Shown here in pieces: positions 1 through 6,974 of a stretch of 8,030 nucleotides of DNA; positions within the stretch are counted from its first letter, which is position 1, and every line of letters begins with the position of its first letter. The stretch is from assembly GCA_009917805.1 (NCBI GenBank), contig RGES01000053.1:1-8030 (forward strand). Direction: 5' to 3'. Origin of the DNA: Verrucomicrobiota bacterium. Its GTDB lineage: Bacteria > Verrucomicrobiota > Verrucomicrobiia > Opitutales > UBA953. Under the pieces are notes generated by a model, which worked only from the letters and a program-made list of their open reading frames with translations, was not told where the DNA came from and did no database searches. A program made the position numbers and the translations under genes.

Positions 1-2
1 TC

Positions 3-779
3 GACCAGTTCGGCACGCTGCACGACGGCACCGTCGCCTATCCGCATGCCGCGGAAGCCTTGCGCCGTTTCCGTGAAAGCGGCGGCAAGGTCGCCGTGCT
101 GTCCAACTCCGCCAAGACGGGCGCCGATAACATCGTCCGCCTCGCGAAGTTCGGCTTCGGCCCGCAGCACTTCGACGCCGTGGTGACCTCGGGCGACGCC
201 GCGCAGTCCGCGATCCGCTCAGGGGCGCTGGGCGCCGGCTTCGGCCCGGGCGCGAAGGTGCATATTTCCGGCAAACCCGGCGACGACTACGGCTTCGGCG
301 ACCTGGGCTTCACGCTCACCTGGCCCGACGAAGCGGACGGGATCATCCTCGCCGCCTGCCAGGAACCCGACCGCAACTGGCGCGAACAGATCCGCGACCT
401 GACCAAGGCCGCCAACCGCGGCGTGACGATCGCCGTCTGCAATCCCGACCTCGAGATGCTCACGCCCAAAGGCGTCCGTCCCTCGGCCGGCGCCATCGCC
501 CTCGAACTCGAACGCAAAGGGGCCGTCCTTCGCTATTTCGGCAAACCGCACGGCGACATCTACCGCACGGCATTGGCCGCGCTCGGCAATCCGCCGCCGA
601 TGACGGTCCTCGCGATCGGCGACAGCCCCGAGCATGACATCGCCGGGGCCGCCGGCGCCGGCCTCGATAGCGTGCTGCTGCGCACCGGCATCCTGAGCGA
701 CCAGGACGACGCGTCGCTGCAGGCCCGCCTGCCGAAGGGCGCCCGCCGCGTCTTCAGCCTCTCCGAGTTGCGCTGGTAA
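3..779 (+). CDS. HAD-superfamily subfamily IIA hydrolase (TIGR01459-like), 5'-truncated by window edge
   Basis: Probable cytoplasmic phosphatase of the HAD superfamily, class IIA, closest in motifs to the TIGR01459 group; its substrate is not known. The reading frame is open from base 3, so the true start lies upstream and only a few N-terminal residues are probably missing. Visible motifs: motif I DQFGTLHDG at bases 3-29, with the nucleophile Asp at bases 3-5; motif II SNSAK around bases 102-116; motif III Lys in FGKPHGD at bases 543-545; motif IV GDSPEHD at bases 618-638, which supplies the Mg2+-binding acidic residues. The cap domain lies between motifs II and III, as in NagD-like proteins. 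Seen: motif I has Phe where the general-acid second Asp (DxD) normally sits; related TIGR01459 proteins often have DxW there, so this is probably a family trait. The gene ends in TAA only 3 bases from the end of the convergent trhO. A TTG at base 60 is in frame but lies after motif I and is not the start. Family confident, function not. Confidence 0.87.
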   Translation, partial: DQFGTLHDGTVAYPHAAEALRRFRESGGKVAVLSNSAKTGADNIVRLAKFGFGPQHFDAVVTSGDAAQSAIRSGALGAGFGPGAKVHISGKPGDDYGFGDLGFTLTWPDEADGIILAACQEPDRNWREQIRDLTKAANRGVTIAVCNPDLEMLTPKGVRPSAGAIALELERKGAVLRYFGKPHGDIYRTALAALGNPPPMTVLAIGDSPEHDIAGAAGAGLDSVLLRTGILSDQDDASLQARLPKGARRVFSLSELRW

Positions 780-782
780 GCC

Positions 783-1643
783 TCAGGCGCCGCGCTGCGC
801 GGTGTTGCCTCGCCCCTTGGGCTTGCCGTCGACGCAATGCAGGCAGGTCTTTTCGTAGACGTAGTCGGGGCGTTGCTGGTCTTCCACGGTCAACGGCATC
901 TGGCAGTTGAAGCAGATGACGGAACCGGTCTCGCGAAGGTCGGGCCCCACGCCGACGCGCTCGTCGAAGACGAAGCACTCGCCGTCATAATGCGCCCCGC
1001 CGACTTCTTCGAAATATTTCAGGATGCCGCCATCGAGCTGCAGGACGTCCGTATAGCCCTGCATGGCCATGAACGGACCGGCCTTCTCGCAGCGGATGCC
1101 GCCGGTGCAGAACATCACGACGGGCTGCGACTTGAGCTCGGCCGGCAGTTTCGCGACCGCCGCGGGAAAATCGCGGAAATTCCAGATCCGTGGCACGACC
1201 GCGCCCTTGAACGTGCCCATGCGGACCTCGTAGTCGTTACGGGTGTCGAGCAGCGTCACCGGCCGACCCTCGTCGAGCCACTGCTTGAGCTGCTGGGCCG
1301 AGATCTTGGCGGACGGACGCCGGGCGGGGTCGACGCCTTCGACGCCGAAGGCGATGATCTCCTTCTTGATCTTCACGAGCATGCGCTTGAACGGCTGCTC
1401 CGAGCTCGGGCTTTCCTTGGGCGTGATCTCCGCTAGTCCCGGCACCGCGCGGATGACGTCCAGCATCGCCGCCAACTGCGCCCGGGTGCCGGCGAGGAAG
1501 AAATTGATGCCCTCCGGCGCCAACAGGATGGTTCCTTTGAGACCCTGGGCCTTCGCGACCTCTTGCAGCTTCGCCCGCAGTTCCTCCAACCCCTCCAACG
1601 GAGCGAACTTATAGCAGGAGAGATTGATGACCTCGGCGGACAT
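783..1643 (-). CDS. trhO: tRNA uridine(34) hydroxylase TrhO (rhodanese-like, YceA family)
   Basis: Cytoplasmic enzyme that hydroxylates U34 in the anticodon of certain tRNAs to ho5U, the precursor of the mo5U/cmo5U wobble modifications; this role is known from E. coli and is transferred here by family. The protein has 286 residues. An N-terminal acylphosphatase-like domain (about 5-100) contains the family pattern LAPEGIN (41-47). A rhodanese domain (about 112-215) carries the active-site loop CTGGIRCEKA (179-188), identical to that of E. coli TrhO, with Cys179 as the catalytic cysteine and Cys185 as the second conserved one. FVFDERVG (224-231) is also a family signature. The C-terminal tail has two cysteine pairs, CFNC (244-247) and CLHC (267-270), a likely structural zinc site, and is shorter than in E. 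coli (about 350 residues). The ATG at 1643-1641 on the minus strand has no Shine-Dalgarno sequence upstream. The gene is divergent from trmO and convergent with the HAD gene. Confidence 0.95.
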   Translation of the reverse strand: MSAEVINLSCYKFAPLEGLEELRAKLQEVAKAQGLKGTILLAPEGINFFLAGTRAQLAAMLDVIRAVPGLAEITPKESPSSEQPFKRMLVKIKKEIIAFGVEGVDPARRPSAKISAQQLKQWLDEGRPVTLLDTRNDYEVRMGTFKGAVVPRIWNFRDFPAAVAKLPAELKSQPVVMFCTGGIRCEKAGPFMAMQGYTDVLQLDGGILKYFEEVGGAHYDGECFVFDERVGVGPDLRETGSVICFNCQMPLTVEDQQRPDYVYEKTCLHCVDGKPKGRGNTAQRGA

Positions 1644-1683
1644 TGCGGAGCAAGACGGCTAACGACGCCCACCAGCCAAGACA

Positions 1684-1716
1684 ATGAATCTTTGCCTTTT
1701 GCCCTGCGGGGCCTAG
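1684..1716 (+). other. Possible 10-codon leader ORF in frame with trmO
   Basis: ATG at 1684 opens a frame reading MNLCLLPCGA and stops at TAG 1714-1716. It is in the same frame as trmO, which starts one codon later at TTG 1720. It could be a chance ORF, a short leader, or the true N-terminus cut by a substitution or sequencing error. The extension has no recognised TrmO similarity, so chance is the simplest reading. Confidence 0.2.
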
Positions 1717-1719
1717 GCC
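1710..1719. repeat. 10-bp perfect palindrome just before the trmO start
   Basis: GGCCTAGGCC is its own reverse complement and ends at the base before the probable TTG start of trmO. It contains the TAG that closes the upstream in-frame mini-ORF. A 9-of-10 match (GGCCTAAGCC) occurs at 2574-2583, before the giant haem-protein gene. It could be an operator half or just chance in GC-rich DNA; it is too short to decide. Confidence 0.3.
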
Positions 1720-2538
1720 TTGGTCATCTTGGATTCGGGACTCACCATCACGCCCATCGGCTTCATCCGCTCAGGGAAGCCGTTGAAGTTCGACGCCCGC
1801 CACCAGCCCGACGAGAAGCAGGCCGAGACCAACATCCTGGAGATGATTCCGGGCGACAAATACCAGAAGGCGCTCAAGGACCTGGAAGGCTTCGATCGCA
1901 TCTGGCTGATCTGGTGGTTCCACCGTAACACCGACTGGCGACCCGAAGTGCTCCCGCCGCGCGGCCCTTCGAAAAGGCGCGGCGTCTTCGCCACGCGCTC
2001 CCCGCATCGCCCGAATCCGCTCGGCATCACTCCCGTGCAGCTGATCGAGATCAGGAAAGGGAAACTGATCCTCGGCCCCTGCGACCTGGTCGACGGCACG
2101 CCGATCTTCGACATCAAGCCATACATCCCTTCCTACGATTCCTTCCCCGACGCCAAGGCCGGCTGGATCGACGAAGTGGACGCCGCCCTCAACGCCCCGC
2201 CGGCCTTCACGGTCCGCTTCTCGCCGCAGGCCCTCGAGCACATGGCCTGGCTGAAGGCGACCTGGTCCGTCGATTTCGAGGCCCGCCTGCACGAGATCCT
2301 CAGCCGCGATCCCAGCCCGCATCGCACACGCCGGATCCGGAGCCGCCATGGCGACCTCTTCGACATCGGCTGCGGCGCTTGGTACGCGGTCTTCGAGGTG
2401 AAGGATGCGACCGTCCACATCCTCCACCTCAAGCCCGCCTTCCCCCTCAAGTTCCTGACCGACCCCGCCCGACCCGTGATTCCCGACAAGGACGCGCAGC
2501 TCGCCTTCCGGGCCCGCTGGCCGCAATTCGCCGAGTAA
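1720..2538 (+). CDS. trmO: tRNA (N6-threonylcarbamoyladenosine37-N6)-methyltransferase TrmO (TsaA/YaeB family)
   Basis: Cytoplasmic SAM-dependent enzyme that methylates N6 of t6A37 in tRNA-Thr to give m6t6A, known from E. coli TrmO (YaeB). The N-terminal beta-barrel TsaA domain spans about residues 8-150: it opens with ITPIGFIRS (10-18), continues with GFDRIWLIWWFHR, and carries the signature RSPHRPNPLGITP (93-105), part of the SAM/substrate site. The C-terminal domain (about 160-272) has RDPSPHR (196-202) and GCGAWYAVFEVKD (217-229), matching the TrmO C-terminal extension. At 272 residues it is slightly longer than E. coli TrmO (about 235). Start choice: the frame is closed by TAG at 1714-1716 and no ATG precedes the conserved domain, so translation must begin at TTG 1720 (weak GCGGGG 8 bases upstream) or at TTG 1729. 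It is divergent from trhO, suggesting shared control. Identity is confident; the exact start is uncertain. Confidence 0.93.
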   Translation: MVILDSGLTITPIGFIRSGKPLKFDARHQPDEKQAETNILEMIPGDKYQKALKDLEGFDRIWLIWWFHRNTDWRPEVLPPRGPSKRRGVFATRSPHRPNPLGITPVQLIEIRKGKLILGPCDLVDGTPIFDIKPYIPSYDSFPDAKAGWIDEVDAALNAPPAFTVRFSPQALEHMAWLKATWSVDFEARLHEILSRDPSPHRTRRIRSRHGDLFDIGCGAWYAVFEVKDATVHILHLKPAFPLKFLTDPARPVIPDKDAQLAFRARWPQFAE

Positions 2539-2548
2539 GTCCCTGCCC

Positions 2549-2583
2549 TTCGGCTTAATTGACCGAAATTAAAGGCCTAAGCC
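2549..2583. promoter_or_regulatory. AT-rich nested inverted repeats upstream of the giant haem-protein gene
   Basis: This stretch stands out in otherwise GC-rich DNA. It holds three overlapping inverted repeats: TTAATT-N6-AATTAA (2555-2572), TTCGG-N9-CCGAA (2549-2567) and GGCTTA-N20-TAAGCC (2552-2583). The arms overlap, so they cannot all pair at once. A TTGACC (2559-2564), one mismatch from a sigma-70 -35 box, lies inside, but no good -10 follows at the usual distance. There is no T-tract, so it does not look like a classical terminator. It lies 72-106 bases before the ATG at 2655; an operator or promoter region is the best guess. Confidence 0.35.
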
Positions 2584-2654
2584 TCGCAACAACTTCGTTC
2601 CCCCAGGGTCGAAAGTCGCCTCGCCATACTCCTGAAACCCTTTCCAATCGTCTC

Positions 2655-5600
2655 ATGCCCCGCTTCCCCACCCTGCTGGCACTTTGTGCCCTCATCGCCT
2701 TCCAGCCGAGCGTCCGCGCCGCCGGCGAAAGCCGCAAGCTGACCCTCGAGGACGGCGACCGCGTCCTCCTCATCGGTGACGTGCTCATCGAGCGCGAGAA
2801 CAACTACGGCGTGCTCGAGACCAAGATGCGCCAGGAATTCCCCGGCAAGAAATTCGCCGTGCGCAACCTCGGTTACTCCGGCGACACCCCGCTCGGCGCT
2901 TCGCGCGCCAGCTTCGATCCCGTCGCCAAAGGCGTCGAGCAGCTCGAAGAACAGCTCGCCGTCGTCAAACCCACCGTCGCGATCATCGGTTACGGCATGG
3001 CCGCCTCCCTCGAAGAGCTGACCTACCGCAAGAATGACCCGGCCCTGAATCCGGATCCGGCCCGCTACGGCACCGAGCACACGCCGGCCCGTCTCAAGCG
3101 TGAAGTCGCCCAGCTGATGGACCTCATCACGAAGCATAGCGCTGGCGGCAAGGTCCGCTTCGTCATCCTCGGCCCGATCGCCCACGAAGACCTCCGCGCC
3201 AGCCGCCCCGGCCTGCCCGACCCCGCCGAACACAACGCCCTGCTCTCCGCCTATGGCCGCAGCCTCGCCGAACTCGCCGTCGAAAAGAACGTCCCCTTCG
3301 TCGAAGCCGAATGGAAATCCCACGGCATCGCCCTCGACCTCGGCACCGACAACGGCATCCACCTCACCGAACGCGGCTACCGCGCGCTCAGCGAAGGCGT
3401 CGCCGCCCAGCTCGGCTGGAACGTGAACAAAGAATCCTGGGACAAGCCCCTCGAAGCCGCCGAAGCCCTGCGCGCGTCGATCCTGCGTAAGAACTCGTTG
3501 TTCTTCCACCGCAGCCGCCCGGCCAACTACACCTATATCTTCGGCTTCCGTAAGCGCGAACAGGGCAACAACGCCGTCGAGATCCCGAAGTTCGACCCGC
3601 TCATCGAGAAGGCCGAAGCCGACGCGATCGCGGTCTCCGCCGGCCAGCCGAGTTCGCTGCCCCCCGAACCGAAGACCCCGGCGAAGCTCGAGGTCCGCGC
3701 CTCCCTGCCCGCCCCGGAGTTCAAGCTGTCCGACGGCCTCCGTATCTCGCTCTTCGCCGAGAACCCCCTCCTTGAGAAGCCCGTCCACATGAATTGGGAT
3801 ACCTCGGGCCGCCTCTGGGTCGCGACCTCCAACACCTATCCGCAGGTGAACCCCGAAGACCTGGCCGCGCAGATGGCCGGCAACTCCGCCAAGTTCGGTC
3901 CGTCCACCGGCAACGACAAGGTGATCCTGCTCGAAGATACCAACCGTGACGGCGTCGCCGACGTCTCCCGCATCGTCGCGGACCGTCTGCTCATCCCTTC
4001 CGGCGTCGCCCCCGACAACTTCGGCGGCGTCTACGTCGGCGCGAGCACCGAACTCCTCCACCTCACCAACGCGAACGCCGACGGCGTCCTCGCCGACCGT
4101 CGCATCGTGCTCAGCGGCTTCGGCACCGAAGACACGCACCACATCATCCACACGCTGCACTGGGGCATCGATGGTCGTCTCTACTTCCACCAGACGATCT
4201 ACATCCACTCCCACCTCGAGACCCCGTGGGGCCTCGTGCGCGCCAACTCGGGCGTCGCCTTCGCCTACGACCCGAACACCGAACGCCTCGAAGTCCACTC
4301 CAAGGGCCTCGTGAACGCCTGGGGCCAGCAGGAAGACGCCGCCGGCCAGACCTTCCTCACCTCCGGCGCCGACGGCACCGGCGTGCATTGGGCCTTCCCG
4401 GGCGCGACCTTCCCGCCCTCCGAAGGCGCCCGCCGCCTGGTCGGCAGCATCAGCCCCGGCTCCTACCCGAAGTTCAGCGGCCTTGAGCTCGTCAACAGCC
4501 CCGTCTTCGGCCCCGACTGGCAAGGCAACGCGATCACCTGCGACTTCCGCGCCCATCGCATCGTCCGCTTCGGCTTCAACGACTTCAGCCTCTCGGACGC
4601 CCCGAAGTCCGGCTACGTGACCAAGGAACTCCCCGACGTCGTCCGTACCAGCGACGTCTCCTTCCGCCCGATCACCCCGAAGATGGGACCGGACGGAGCC
4701 CTCTACGTCGCCGATTGGACCAACCCGATCATCAACCACGGCGAGGTCGACTTCCGCGACCCGCGTCGCGACAAGGTCAGCGGTCGCATCTGGCGCATCC
4801 TCCCCGAGAACGCCAAGCCGCTCGCCTGGCAGCCGGTGCTCGGCAAGCCGACAACGGAGCTCCTCGCCGGCCTCCTTTCTCCGAACCGCTGGGATTTCGA
4901 ACAGTCCCGCCGCGAACTCGCCAAGCTTCCCGTCGCCGAACTTCAGGCCGCCCTCAAGGATTGGGCCAAGGATGACGTCACGCGTCGCCACGCCGCCTGG
5001 CTCCTGAGCGGGCGCACCGCCGAGACGGCCCACCTCGCCGTGCTCCTGCAGAGCAAGGACCCGGCAAGCCTCCAGGTCGGCCTGCGCGAACTCGGCAAGT
5101 CCCTCGGCGCCCGCGGCGCGACGGACATCGGCCTCATCACGCCCTTCCTCACCCACGCCAATCCGCGCGTCCAGCTCGAAGCCCATCGCGCCCTCGCCCG
5201 CGTCCGCACCCCGGAGAGCGCCCGCGCCGTGCTCACGCACCTCCCGCAGAACGCCGAGGACACCTTCCTCGATTTCGCCGCCTGGACGAGCATCAACGAA
5301 CTCGCCCGTCCGTGGCTCGAAGACGTCGCCGCCCAGCCCTCGAAGGTCGAAGGCCAGGAAGCCGCGCTCGACGCCATCGTGAAGGCGATCGATCCCGGCA
5401 TCGCCACGCCTTACGTGCAGCGTCTCTTCGTCGGACGTAAGATCGACGCCGCCGGCACGGGTCCGTGGATCGAACTCATCGGCAAGGCGGGCACGGCCGA
5501 AGAAGCCAGCCTGCTCTACCAGTCGCTGATCAACGACGCGTCGTTGCAACCCGGCACCCGTCAGCGCGTCGCCCGCGCCCTGGCTGACGCCGGCACCCGC

Positions 5601-6974
5601 AACGTCCGTCCGAACGGCGACCTGTCCGGACTCGGCGCGCTGCTGAACTACCAGACCGAACCGAAACTGCTGATCGAATGCGTCCGTCTCGCCGGCCAGT
5701 GGAAGCTCGTCCAGTTCGTCCCGAAGATCGGCGACTTCGCCGGCCGCGAAAAGGAAACCGCCCTCCGCCAGACCGCCATGGCCGCGCTCCGCACCATCGG
5801 ACAGCAGGCTTCGCTCAACGCGCTCCGCAGCCTGACCGCCGAAGCGCGTCCTACGGTCGTGCGCCGCGACGCCCTGCCCTCGCTGGCCGTCCACGCCCCG
5901 GGCGAAGCCTACAAGGCCATCCCGTCGGTGTTCGCCCAGATCAAGTCGAAGGAAGAAGCCGCGGTCGTCTGGACCAATCTTTTCCAGATCGGCGGATTCT
6001 CCCAGCGCCTCGCCAAGGATTTCCCGAAGGGACTGAGCGCCGAACACCTCTCCGCCGCCCTGCAGTCCGCCCGCTCGCTCGGCCGTGGCGGCGTCGCCCT
6101 GGTGAAGGCGATCGAGCCGTTGACCGGCGCCAAGACCGGCCCGCGCAATTACGAGGCCGAGATCGCCGGCATCATCAACACCATCAAGCTCGGCGCCGAC
6201 CCCGCGGACGGCGAGATCCAGTACCGCAAGAACGGTTGCGCGCTCTGCCACGCCATCGGCGGCGCCGGCGGCAAGCTCGGCCCCGACCTCAGCAGCATCG
6301 GCGCCAGCGCCCCGCTGGATTACATCATCGAGAGCGTGCTGAACCCCGCCGCGAAGGTGAAGGAAGGTTACCATGGCTTCTCCTTCAAGATGAAGGACGG
6401 CAGCCAGATGGTCGGCATCCCCGCGCGCGAGAACGCGACCGAGCTGTTCATCCGCCCGGGTCCCGGCGTCGAAATCCCGATCCTCAAGGCCAACATCGTC
6501 AGCCGCGACAACATCGGCAGCATCATGCCCGCCGGCCTCTCGGACGGCATCACGGGCGTCTCCCGCCGCAACTTCTTCGCGTTCCTCGGCGAGATCGGCA
6601 AACCTGGTCCGTTCGACGCCAGCAAGGGCAACGTCGCCCGCCTGTGGATCTTCGACGACCAGCCTCCCGGCGCGCTCGCCAAGTCCGCCGCGCCGACGCC
6701 GGTCTACACGCTCGTCAACGGCCAGCTGACCAAGGAGTTCAATCCCGGCCGCCTCTACGCCACGGCCCGCTTCACCGCCGCCGCCGCCACCAAGAAGCCT
6801 CTCGTCCTCACGGGCGTGAAGGCCGCCTGGCTCGACGGTAAGTCCATCGACCTCAAGGACGGCGTCTCCGCCGCCCCGGTCGCCGCCGGCAATCACTCGC
6901 TGACCGTCGAAGTCGACGGCAACGCGCCCTACTTCAAGGCGCAGTGCGACGACGCCAGCTTCCTGGGCGACTGA
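2655..6974 (+). CDS. Secreted PVC-type haem-binding CxxCH protein: SGNH-like domain, dehydrogenase-type propeller, HEAT-like repeats, cytochrome c, extra C-terminal domain
   Basis: Predicted exported (periplasmic) haem protein of 1439 residues. The propeller and cytochrome parts match the families TIGR02604 (PVC 'membrane-bound dehydrogenase') and TIGR02603 (PVC haem-binding domain); a redox role is likely but the substrate is unknown. Start: ATG 2655, because a Sec signal peptide follows at once (residues 1-22, likely cut after SVRA) although the frame is open further upstream. Order: SGNH-like domain (about 29-285) with RNLGYSGD around Gly73 and NGIHLTERGY (233-242); propeller (about 350-715) with DTHH (His495-His496) and DGALYVADW near its end; alpha-helical HEAT-like repeats (about 715-1165); class I cytochrome c with CALCH (1195-1199) and probable distal Met1291 in IMPAGLSDG; beta-rich tail (about 1315-1439). 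Odd: the SGNH Ser position is Val43 and the Asp position is Asn233, so that domain is probably not a working esterase. The TGA overlaps the ATG of the TPR gene. No lipobox or other membrane segment was seen. Confidence 0.92.
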   Translation: MPRFPTLLALCALIAFQPSVRAAGESRKLTLEDGDRVLLIGDVLIERENNYGVLETKMRQEFPGKKFAVRNLGYSGDTPLGASRASFDPVAKGVEQLEEQLAVVKPTVAIIGYGMAASLEELTYRKNDPALNPDPARYGTEHTPARLKREVAQLMDLITKHSAGGKVRFVILGPIAHEDLRASRPGLPDPAEHNALLSAYGRSLAELAVEKNVPFVEAEWKSHGIALDLGTDNGIHLTERGYRALSEGVAAQLGWNVNKESWDKPLEAAEALRASILRKNSLFFHRSRPANYTYIFGFRKREQGNNAVEIPKFDPLIEKAEADAIAVSAGQPSSLPPEPKTPAKLEVRASLPAPEFKLSDGLRISLFAENPLLEKPVHMNWDTSGRLWVATSNTYPQVNPEDLAAQMAGNSAKFGPSTGNDKVILLEDTNRDGVADVSRIVADRLLIPSGVAPDNFGGVYVGASTELLHLTNANADGVLADRRIVLSGFGTEDTHHIIHTLHWGIDGRLYFHQTIYIHSHLETPWGLVRANSGVAFAYDPNTERLEVHSKGLVNAWGQQEDAAGQTFLTSGADGTGVHWAFPGATFPPSEGARRLVGSISPGSYPKFSGLELVNSPVFGPDWQGNAITCDFRAHRIVRFGFNDFSLSDAPKSGYVTKELPDVVRTSDVSFRPITPKMGPDGALYVADWTNPIINHGEVDFRDPRRDKVSGRIWRILPENAKPLAWQPVLGKPTTELLAGLLSPNRWDFEQSRRELAKLPVAELQAALKDWAKDDVTRRHAAWLLSGRTAETAHLAVLLQSKDPASLQVGLRELGKSLGARGATDIGLITPFLTHANPRVQLEAHRALARVRTPESARAVLTHLPQNAEDTFLDFAAWTSINELARPWLEDVAAQPSKVEGQEAALDAIVKAIDPGIATPYVQRLFVGRKIDAAGTGPWIELIGKAGTAEEASLLYQSLINDASLQPGTRQRVARALADAGTRNVRPNGDLSGLGALLNYQTEPKLLIECVRLAGQWKLVQFVPKIGDFAGREKETALRQTAMAALRTIGQQASLNALRSLTAEARPTVVRRDALPSLAVHAPGEAYKAIPSVFAQIKSKEEAAVVWTNLFQIGGFSQRLAKDFPKGLSAEHLSAALQSARSLGRGGVALVKAIEPLTGAKTGPRNYEAEIAGIINTIKLGADPADGEIQYRKNGCALCHAIGGAGGKLGPDLSSIGASAPLDYIIESVLNPAAKVKEGYHGFSFKMKDGSQMVGIPARENATELFIRPGPGVEIPILKANIVSRDNIGSIMPAGLSDGITGVSRRNFFAFLGEIGKPGPFDASKGNVARLWIFDDQPPGALAKSAAPTPVYTLVNGQLTKEFNPGRLYATARFTAAAATKKPLVLTGVKAAWLDGKSIDLKDGVSAAPVAAGNHSLTVEVDGNAPYFKAQCDDASFLGD

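Noticed and set aside
219..635. 138-codon minus-strand frame opposite the HAD gene
   Set aside because: Antisense shadow; the plus strand carries all four HAD motifs.
837..1436. 199-codon plus-strand frame opposite trhO
   Set aside because: It overlaps the exact rhodanese active-site coding region on the other strand and has no recognisable domain.
1771..2526. 251-codon minus-strand frame opposite trmO
   Set aside because: Antisense shadow with biased composition; the plus strand encodes clear TrmO motifs.
2559..2654. 32-codon N-terminal extension of the haem protein from an upstream non-ATG start
   Set aside because: It would bury the signal peptide that begins at ATG 2655 and would run through the AT-rich inverted-repeat region.
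2679..2687. Possible lipoprotein lipobox (LALC) in the haem protein signal peptide
   Set aside because: The residue before Cys11 is Leu rather than Gly/Ala/Ser, the Cys is too close to the N-terminus, and a good signal-peptidase I site lies at SVRA.
5678..6841. 387-codon plus-strand frame inside the haem-protein gene
   Set aside because: Arg/Pro-rich out-of-frame translation of a GC-rich gene; the main frame here carries the HEAT-like repeats, CxxCH and distal Met.
2577..6896. 1439-codon open frame on the minus strand, antisense to the whole haem-protein gene
   Set aside because: Its translation is low-complexity (rich in Gly, Ala, Val, Asp, Glu, Arg) with no domain motifs. It is the expected mirror of strong G/C third-position bias on the plus strand, where stop codons are rare in that antisense frame.
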